DNA of 64,000 nt from Laedolimicola ammoniilytica. Its GTDB lineage: Bacteria > Bacillota > Clostridia > Lachnospirales > Lachnospiraceae. The notes under the pieces were generated by a model. The model searched no databases, was not told the origin of the DNA, and saw only the letters and a program-made list of their open reading frames with translations. Shown here in pieces: positions 58,028 to 64,000 of the stretch. How positions within the stretch are numbered: position 1 is the stretch's first letter; each line of letters opens with the position of its first letter. Made by a program: the position numbers and the translations under genes. The stretch spans positions 124,001 to 188,000 of the forward strand of contig NZ_JAOQKC010000001.1 of NCBI RefSeq assembly GCF_025567165.1, in the 5' to 3' direction.

Positions 58028-59467
58028 ATGGCAAAGGAGAAGAAACTGGTCGAAGAGATTACTTCCATGGACGTGGACTTCGCGCAGTGGTACACCGATG
58101 TAGTAAAGAAAGCGGAGCTGACCGATTATACCAGCGTAAAGGGCTGCATGGTGATCAAGCCGGCAGGCTACGCGATCTGGGAAAATATTCAGAAGGAGCT
58201 GGACGCGCGTTTTAAGGCATCAGGCGTTGAGAACGTATATCTGCCCATGCTGATTCCGGAGAGCCTGCTTCAGAAGGAGAAGGATCATGTAGAGGGCTTT
58301 GCGCCTGAGGTAGCATGGGTGACCCATGGCGGACTGGAGCCGCTGCAGGAGCGTATGTGTATCCGTCCTACTTCCGAGACCCTGTTCTGTGATTTTTACG
58401 CAAAGGAGATCCAGTCCTACCGTGATCTTCCGAAGGTATATAACCAGTGGTGCTCCGTTATGCGTTGGGAGAAGACCACCCGTCCGTTCCTGCGCTCCCG
58501 TGAGTTCCTGTGGCAGGAGGGCCATACCGCCCATGCGACCGCAGAGGAGGCAGAGGCACGTACCCAGCAGATGCTGAACCTGTATGCGGATTTCTGCGAG
58601 GAGGTTCTGGCTATGCCAGTTATCCGTGGACGCAAGACCGATAAAGAGAAGTTCGCAGGCGCGGAGGCGACCTACACCATTGAGGCGCTGATGCATGACG
58701 GCAAGGCGCTGCAGTCCGGTACCAGCCACAACTTTGGCGACGGTTTTGCCAAGGCGTTCGGTATCCAGTATACCGCAAAGGACAACACCCTGCAGTATGT
58801 ACATCAGACATCCTGGGGTATGACCACCCGTCTGATTGGAGCTATCATCATGGTTCACGGCGATAACAGCGGACTGGTTCTGCCGCCGCGGATCGCGCCG
58901 ACCCAGGTGATGATTATCCCCATTGCCCAGCATAAGGAAGGCGTCCTGGATAAGGCTTACGAGCTGAAGTCCACCCTACTGGAGGCAGGCTTTAAGGTGA
59001 AGGTAGACGATTCTGACAAGAGCCCGGGCTGGAAGTTCTCTGAGCAGGAGATGAAGGGTATCCCGGTACGTATCGAGATTGGACCGAAGGATATCGAGGC
59101 AAATCAGGCTGTGATTGTCCGTCGCGATACCCGCGAGAAGATCGTAGTTGCCCTGCCGGAGCTGGCCGAGAAGGTAGGCGAGGTGCTGACCACCATGCAG
59201 AGTGATATGCTGGAGAAGGCAAGAAAGCATCGGGATTCCCATACCTACGACGCTCATAACTACGAAGAGTTTGTAAAGATTGTCAATGAAAAGCCGGGCT
59301 TCGTACGTGCCATGTGGTGCGGCGATCAGGCCTGCGAGGACAAGATTAAGGAAGATACCACAGCAACCTCACGCTGCATGCCGTTTAAGCAGGATCACAT
59401 CGCGGACACCTGCGTATGCTGCGGCAAGCCTGCGAAGGCGCTTGTTTATTGGGGCAAGGCATACTAA
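58028..59467 (+). CDS. proS: Prolyl-tRNA synthetase, archaeal/eukaryote-like type
   Basis: Charges tRNA-Pro; class II synthetase. The 479-residue protein lacks the bacterial editing insertion and has the C-terminal zinc-binding domain (CGDQAC..., CVCCGKPA) of the archaeal-type enzyme. Class II motifs: RPTSETLFCDFYAKEIQSYR (motif 2), 'GDNSGLVLPPRIAPTQVMII' (motif 3). ATG 58028 follows GAAGGAG. Its own promoter precedes it; no T-box is seen. Confidence 0.95.
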   Translation: MAKEKKLVEEITSMDVDFAQWYTDVVKKAELTDYTSVKGCMVIKPAGYAIWENIQKELDARFKASGVENVYLPMLIPESLLQKEKDHVEGFAPEVAWVTHGGLEPLQERMCIRPTSETLFCDFYAKEIQSYRDLPKVYNQWCSVMRWEKTTRPFLRSREFLWQEGHTAHATAEEAEARTQQMLNLYADFCEEVLAMPVIRGRKTDKEKFAGAEATYTIEALMHDGKALQSGTSHNFGDGFAKAFGIQYTAKDNTLQYVHQTSWGMTTRLIGAIIMVHGDNSGLVLPPRIAPTQVMIIPIAQHKEGVLDKAYELKSTLLEAGFKVKVDDSDKSPGWKFSEQEMKGIPVRIEIGPKDIEANQAVIVRRDTREKIVVALPELAEKVGEVLTTMQSDMLEKARKHRDSHTYDAHNYEEFVKIVNEKPGFVRAMWCGDQACEDKIKEDTTATSRCMPFKQDHIADTCVCCGKPAKALVYWGKAY

Positions 59468-59517
59468 AAATGATAGAAGAAAATGATTCAGGGCTGAGAA
59501 GCTACTGAACAGTTACG

Positions 59518-59558
59518 AGAAGCGGCTGGAGGCCAACCCCCTCGGGCCGCTTTTCCAT
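59518..59558 (+). terminator. Terminator of proS
   Basis: GAAGCGGC and GGCCGCTTTTCC form a stem with a loop rich in C and G, followed by TTTT. Confidence 0.75.
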
Positions 59559-59638
59559 TACAGCTTATCTGGAAGAATCTTACATATATAGATTCTGACG
59601 GAAAACGCCCGGAAATAAGATAGAAAGGACACGCGCAC

Positions 59639-60976
59639 ATGAAGATTCAGATTCCTGAAAAAGCTAACGAAATCATCACGACCCTTACCGCCGCCGGCTA
59701 CGAAGCCTACGTGGTGGGCGGCTGCGTGCGCGACGCCATTCTGGGCCGGGAGGCGGCGGACTGGGACATCACCACCAATGCGAAGCCGGAGCAGGTGAAG
59801 ACCTTATTTCCCAGAACCGTGGACACGGGGCTCCAGCACGGTACCGTGACGGTCCTGAATGGAAAAGAGGGCTTCGAGGTCACCACGTACCGGATTGACG
59901 GCGAATATCTGGATGGCCGCCACCCGGAGCAGGTGCTGTTTACGCCGAATCTTCTGGAAGATCTGAAACGGCGGGACTTTACCATCAATGCCATGGCATA
60001 TAATGAGAAAGAGGGCCTGGTGGACGCCTTCGACGGCCTGGGTGACCTGGAGCGTGGTCAGATCCGCTGCGTGGGCGACCCCAGAGAGCGGTTTACCGAG
60101 GATGCCCTTCGGATCTTACGGGCAGTCCGTTTTTCCGCCCAGCTGGATTTCGAGATTGAGTCGGAGACAAAAGCGGCCCTGGCGGAATTTGCGCCGCGTC
60201 TTCGGAAGGTCAGTGCCGAGCGCATCCAGGTGGAGCTGATGAAGCTTCTGACCTCAGATCACCCGGAGGTCTTCCGGGTAGTCTGGGAGACAGGTATCAC
60301 GGCGGTGATTCTGCCGGAATTCGACGCCTGCATGGAGACGCCCCAGCACAATCCCCATCATTGCCGGGGCGTGGGCGATCATATCCTGTATACATTGACC
60401 GGCGTGGAGAAGGAGAAAGCCCTCCGGTGGGCTGCCCTGCTTCACGACATCGGAAAGCCGGTCACCCGCACCACCGACGAGCAGGGAATCGATCATTTCC
60501 ACGGACACGCGAAGATGGGCGCGGAGATGGCCAACGGGATCTTACGCCGCCTGAAATTCGATAACGACACCCGCAAACGGATCGTAAAGCTGGTGGAGGT
60601 CCATGACGACCGGCAGATCCCGCTGAACCACAGGGGCGTGCGCCGGGCCATTCACCGGATAGGAGCAGATCTGTTCCCGGATTACCTGAAGCTTCGCAGG
60701 GCAGACTCCATGGCTCAGAATCCGGCGCTTCTAAAGGAAAAGCTGGAGAACATAGACGAGACCGAGCGCCTGTATAATGAGATTCTGGAAGCCCGGAACT
60801 GTCTGTCCTTAAAGGATCTGGCCGTAACGGGACGGGATCTCATCGACGCGGGCGTGAAGCCGGGTCCGGGCCTTGGAATCATTCTGAACCGGATGCTGGA
60901 GGCGGTCATCGAGCACCCGGAATACAACACAAAAGAATATCTCTTAGAAAGAATATTACCCCTCGTTTCCTCATAG
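59639..60976 (+). CDS. cca: CCA tRNA nucleotidyltransferase with HD domain
   Basis: Adds or repairs the 3' CCA of tRNAs. The 445-residue protein has the class II motif GGCVRDAILGREAADWDITT (residues 27-46) for metal and nucleotide binding, 'RRDFTINAMAY' and the ERxxxE-like region following; the C-terminal half carries an HD phosphohydrolase (HDIGKPVTR ... DHFHGH) as in some bacterial versions. Start ATG 59639 follows AAAGGAC. Confidence 0.95.
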   Translation: MKIQIPEKANEIITTLTAAGYEAYVVGGCVRDAILGREAADWDITTNAKPEQVKTLFPRTVDTGLQHGTVTVLNGKEGFEVTTYRIDGEYLDGRHPEQVLFTPNLLEDLKRRDFTINAMAYNEKEGLVDAFDGLGDLERGQIRCVGDPRERFTEDALRILRAVRFSAQLDFEIESETKAALAEFAPRLRKVSAERIQVELMKLLTSDHPEVFRVVWETGITAVILPEFDACMETPQHNPHHCRGVGDHILYTLTGVEKEKALRWAALLHDIGKPVTRTTDEQGIDHFHGHAKMGAEMANGILRRLKFDNDTRKRIVKLVEVHDDRQIPLNHRGVRRAIHRIGADLFPDYLKLRRADSMAQNPALLKEKLENIDETERLYNEILEARNCLSLKDLAVTGRDLIDAGVKPGPGLGIILNRMLEAVIEHPEYNTKEYLLERILPLVSS

Positions 60977-61001
60977 ATTTGAAAGGAACGGGGGGATTTT
61001 T

Positions 61002-61997
61002 GTGAACGAAAAAGCGCTGCAAATCCTGGAGCAGTATGATCTGGAGGTCCTGAAAAGCTACGGCGGCCGGGGCGGAATTATGTTGGAGACAAAAGACGGC
61101 TTAAAAATGATAAAAGAATTTGCAGGCTCGCGCGCAAAGCTTCCCCTGGAGCAGCGGGTGCTTGGGACACTTACGGAACGGGGCGTCTGCGCCGTAGACA
61201 GGGTGCAGGTAAGCCGGGAGGGAGAGCTCATTACCATCGGCGACTACGAGACGCCCTACGTCGTCAAGGACTGGCCGCCGGGCCGGGAATGTGACCCGAA
61301 GAATGAGGAGGAGCTGCTGCGGAGTATGCGTCTCCTGGCCCGGGTCCACCGGGAGCTTCGGGACGTTCTGCACACGGAAGGGGCGGAGCGCCGCTGGATT
61401 CTGGGCGCGGATCGGACAGAAGAGTTAGAAAAGCATAACCGGGAAATGAAGCGGACCCGGAATTTTATCCGGACGCGGCAGAAAAAGGGTGATTTCGAGC
61501 TGCTGTATCTGCAATGCGCCGAAACCATTTTCCAGAATGGAGCGGAGGCCCTGGATCTTCTGAAGGCTTCCGGGAGTGAGGCGCTCTACCGGCAGGCTGT
61601 GGAGGGCGAACACCTCTGCCACGGCGAGTATGTCCATCATAATATCATGTTTCACCGGCAGGAGACGGCCCTGGTGAACTTCGGCCATTTTGAAATCAAT
61701 GTGCAGGTAAATGACCTCTGCCTGTTCCTGCGGAAAATCATGGAGAAACACAACTGGAACGGATCCTTGGCAGGGCGGATGCTGACCGCCTACGAGCGGG
61801 AGCTTCCCCTGTCCGGGGAGGAGCGGGCCTACCTGGCTGCGAACCTTTATTACCCTGAGAAAGCCTGGAAGCTGGCCCATCATTATTACCATACGAATAA
61901 GGCCTGGGTACCGGAGAAGAGCGCTGAGAAGCTGCAGGTATTCCTGACCCAGAATGAGCGCAGGAAGAAAATGGTAAAAGACGTATTGATACCGTAA
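61002..61997 (+). CDS. CotS-family spore coat protein
   Basis: A 331-residue protein of the aminoglycoside-phosphotransferase-like fold used as spore coat proteins (CotS/YsxE). It has 'VKDWPPGRECDPKNEEELLR', 'HGEYVHHNIMFHRQ' in place of the kinase HxDxxxxN motif (HLCHGEYVHHNI with Asp replaced by Glu), and 'NVQVNDLCLFLRKIMEKHNW' following. It starts at GTG 61002 after GGGGGG. Kinase activity is doubtful because the Asp is lost; it probably acts structurally. Confidence 0.9.
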   Translation: MNEKALQILEQYDLEVLKSYGGRGGIMLETKDGLKMIKEFAGSRAKLPLEQRVLGTLTERGVCAVDRVQVSREGELITIGDYETPYVVKDWPPGRECDPKNEEELLRSMRLLARVHRELRDVLHTEGAERRWILGADRTEELEKHNREMKRTRNFIRTRQKKGDFELLYLQCAETIFQNGAEALDLLKASGSEALYRQAVEGEHLCHGEYVHHNIMFHRQETALVNFGHFEINVQVNDLCLFLRKIMEKHNWNGSLAGRMLTAYERELPLSGEERAYLAANLYYPEKAWKLAHHYYHTNKAWVPEKSAEKLQVFLTQNERRKKMVKDVLIP

Positions 61998-62064
61998 ATA
62001 TGCTGTAAAATATGCCCGAATACATTGACTTTCCTGTACAAATATTCTAAAATTAGACACAGAT

Positions 62065-62139
62065 AACGTAACTGTTCAGTCCCTTTGCAGTTACGTTGCA
62101 AAATCCATTTAAAATCGGCTTCGCCGATGGGATTTTGCA
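62065..62139. repeat. Nested inverted repeats before phosphohexomutase
   Basis: AACGTAACTG/CAGTTACGTT (62065-62097) is followed by TGCAAAATCC/GGATTTTGCA (62097-62139), the latter enclosing ATCGGC-ttc-GCCGAT. The arrangement resembles the terminal hairpins of the structured repeats at 46554-46856. Confidence 0.65.
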
Positions 62140-62216
62140 GACCTGAATCACTTTCTTACACCTTCAGTAGCGAGTGCTTCAGGCTGAAATATAATGATAG
62201 AAGTGAGGTATCAGTT

Positions 62217-63899
62217 ATGTATTTGGACGATTATAAGCGTTGGATGGACACGGAACTGGAGGATCCGGCTCTGACTGAGGAGCTGAAAGGCATCGCGGGA
62301 AAGGACGATGAGATTAAGGACCGTTTTGCGGTAGCCCTGAAATTTGGTACCGCAGGCCTGCGTGGTGTGCTGGGAGCAGGTTCCAACCGTATGAATATCT
62401 ATGTGGTCCGTCAGGCGACCCAGGGTCTGGCCAACTGGGTAAAGACCCAGGGCGGCAGCCAGCTTGTGGCCATCAGCTATGACAGCCGTATCAACAGCGA
62501 CGTGTTCGCGAAGACAGCAGCCAGCGTGCTGGCAGCCAATGGAATCAAGGTTCGCATTTACGACGCCCTGATGCCGGTTCCGGCTCTTAGCTTCGCAACC
62601 CGTTATTATCAGGCCAATGCGGGTATCATGGTGACCGCGTCCCATAACCCGGCGAAATACAACGGCTACAAGGCCTACGGCCCGGACGGCTGCCAGATGA
62701 CGGATGAGGCGGCGGATATCGTATATGCCGAGATCCAGAAGACTGACATCCTGACCGGCGCGAAGGTCATGGATTTCGAGGCAGGTATCAAAGAAGGCCT
62801 CATCGAATACGTAGGCGACGACTGTAAAGAAGCCCTGTATCAGGCCATCGAGGCTCGCAGCGTGCGTCCGGGTATCTGCGCTGCATCCGGCCTGAAGCTG
62901 GTATATTCCCCGCTGAACGGTTCCGGCCTGGTTCCGGTAACCCGTGTGCTGAAGGATATCGGCATCACCGATGTGACCATCGTACCGGAGCAGCAGTATC
63001 CGGACGGTCACTTCCCCACCTGCCCGTACCCGAATCCGGAGATCTTCGAGGCTCTCCGTCTGGGACTGGAGCTGGCGGAGAAGACCGGAGCAGACCTGAT
63101 GCTGGCTACCGACCCGGACGCAGACCGTGTGGGTATCGCCATGAAGTGCCCGGACGGCAGCTATGAGCTGGTATCCGGTAATGAGATGGGCGTTCTGCTT
63201 CTGGACTATATCTGCGCAGGCCGCATTGAGAAGGGCACTATGCCGAAGAATCCGGTGGCTGTGAAGTCCATCGTATCCACTCCGCTGGCAGACGCGGTGG
63301 CGAAGAACTACGGCGTGGAGCTCCGTAGCGTTCTGACCGGCTTCAAATGGATTGGCGACCAGATCGCGAAGCTGGAAGCAGCAGGTGAGGCAGACCGCTT
63401 TATCTTCGGCTTCGAAGAGAGCTACGGATATCTGGCAGGCCCCTATGTGCGTGATAAGGACGCCATCATCGGTTCCATGCTCATCTGTGAGATGGCGGCT
63501 TACTACCGGAGCATCGGTTCCTCCATCAAGCAGCGTCTGGAAGAGATCTATGAGAAATATGGCCGTTACCTGAACAAGGTAGACAGCTTCGAGTTCCCGG
63601 GACTGTCCGGTATGGACAAGATGGCCGGCATCATGGACGGCCTTCGCCAGAACCCGCCCGCGAAGATCGGCGATTACGCGGTGGTAAAGGTAACAGATTA
63701 TAAGAAGCCCGAGGAGACAGGTCTCCCGGCAGCCAATGTACTGGTGTACAAGCTGGAAGGCGGCGCAGAAGTCATCGTCCGCCCGTCCGGAACCGAGCCG
63801 AAGATCAAGACCTACTTTACTACACTCGGAAAGGATCTGGCTGAAGCCCAGGTCCAGAAGGATGCGCTGGCAGCAGCGATCGCTCCCATATTTGAGTAA
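62217..63899 (+). CDS. Phosphohexomutase (phosphoglucomutase/phosphomannomutase)
   Basis: Interconverts hexose 1- and 6-phosphates. The 560-residue protein has the phosphoserine loop TASHNPAKYNGYKAYG, the metal motif 'DPDADRVGI', and the sugar-binding 'GFEESYGY' and C-terminal phosphate-binding 'VRPSGTEPKIKTY'. ATG 62217 is supported by GTGAGG. It probably links glycogen breakdown (glgP) to glycolysis, although substrate specificity cannot be told. Confidence 0.9.
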   Translation: MYLDDYKRWMDTELEDPALTEELKGIAGKDDEIKDRFAVALKFGTAGLRGVLGAGSNRMNIYVVRQATQGLANWVKTQGGSQLVAISYDSRINSDVFAKTAASVLAANGIKVRIYDALMPVPALSFATRYYQANAGIMVTASHNPAKYNGYKAYGPDGCQMTDEAADIVYAEIQKTDILTGAKVMDFEAGIKEGLIEYVGDDCKEALYQAIEARSVRPGICAASGLKLVYSPLNGSGLVPVTRVLKDIGITDVTIVPEQQYPDGHFPTCPYPNPEIFEALRLGLELAEKTGADLMLATDPDADRVGIAMKCPDGSYELVSGNEMGVLLLDYICAGRIEKGTMPKNPVAVKSIVSTPLADAVAKNYGVELRSVLTGFKWIGDQIAKLEAAGEADRFIFGFEESYGYLAGPYVRDKDAIIGSMLICEMAAYYRSIGSSIKQRLEEIYEKYGRYLNKVDSFEFPGLSGMDKMAGIMDGLRQNPPAKIGDYAVVKVTDYKKPEETGLPAANVLVYKLEGGAEVIVRPSGTEPKIKTYFTTLGKDLAEAQVQKDALAAAIAPIFE

Positions 63900-63915
63900 C
63901 AAAACCCGAAATACC

Positions 63916-63944
63916 TTGACAAATAAATGAGAAACGGGTATAAA
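63916..63944 (+). promoter_or_regulatory. Promoter of next gene
   Basis: TTGACA (63916-63921) and TATAAA (63939-63944) at 17-bp spacing. Confidence 0.8.
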
Positions 63945-63957
63945 TAGGAAAGAAGAT

Positions 63958-64000
63958 ATGGAAGAACGCACACACAGACATATCGTCGACAAAAAGAGTA
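63958..64000 (+). CDS. Start of an unidentified gene cut by the window end
   Basis: The frame reads MEERTHRHIVDKK before the window stops. It sits at the right distance after the promoter, with GAAAGAAG as a possible ribosome site. Too short to assign. Confidence 0.5.
   Translation, partial: MEERTHRHIVDKKS

Noticed and set aside
62211..63992. 593-residue open frame on the minus strand
   Set aside because: Antisense to the phosphohexomutase; no motif or ribosome site.

Overview
The window looks like a gut Clostridia genome, most likely Lachnospiraceae. This is inferred from gene content (endospore genes SpoIID, a SpoIIQ-like protein and CotS; reverse rubrerythrin beside PerR; a T-box on ileS; c-di-AMP receptor DarA; IleS2-type and archaeal-type aminoacyl-tRNA synthetases), not from a database match. 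It splits into two parts: the right end of an integrative mobile element (1 to about 28272) and chromosomal core genes (about 28272 to 64000).

Mobile element. From the left there is a truncated IS1182-type transposase (1-1209), a MOBP-type relaxase (1285-2697), a small regulator and a nonsense-interrupted SLOG gene (2886-3900). Then comes a long co-oriented block (4195-21276) of about 20 tightly packed genes. Many resemble immunity families of polymorphic-toxin and contact-dependent competition systems (Imm17, Imm51, DUF2185/Imm33, SMI1/KNR4, SUFU, DUF4241, DUF4253, DUF4259, DUF4261, DUF5713, DUF6881, CbrC), and no toxin is visible. Its centre is a 2064-residue protein that strings at least six such domains together with two TPR blocks. 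I read this as a mobile poly-immunity island carrying a 'concatenated immunity' protein. A WYL regulator closes the block. The control and recombination module follows: an ImmR/ImmA-like repressor and protease pair, an ArpU/RinA-like activator with a matching operator, a sigma-like factor behind a leader peptide and hairpin, an orphan MazF/PemK toxin, two excisionase-type HTH proteins and a tyrosine integrase. The integrase sits next to arm-type repeats and a tRNA-Arg(CCU) gene, with two further tRNA half-genes beyond it. The other end of the element and its transfer genes lie left of the window.

Core genome. From 28738 the window holds a YkgJ-like protein, a D,D-carboxypeptidase, T-box/ileS, glycogen phosphorylase, uridine phosphorylase, the SpoIID/SpoIIQ-like pair, a GIY-YIG protein, hemolysin III, remains of a nucleoside ABC permease pair, reverse rubrerythrin and PerR, an SH3/NlpC hydrolase, trmB, tRNA-Lys, darA, a histidine kinase, a HIT protein, an ECF sigma factor, murG, a putative anti-sigma factor, a secreted DUF6147-like protein, a glycerate-kinase remnant, mtnN, an RluA-type synthase, an AI-2E family permease, an aldehyde dehydrogenase, proS, cca, CotS and a phosphohexomutase.

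Three non-coding signals stand out. A dispersed structured repeat is present at 37363, 46554 and, in diverged form, 46702, with compensatory stem changes. Perfect DnaA boxes cluster in an intergenic region (45644-45661) and, remarkably, inside the RluA-type coding sequence (54641-55111). A cluster of tRNA half-genes lies beside the element's attachment site.
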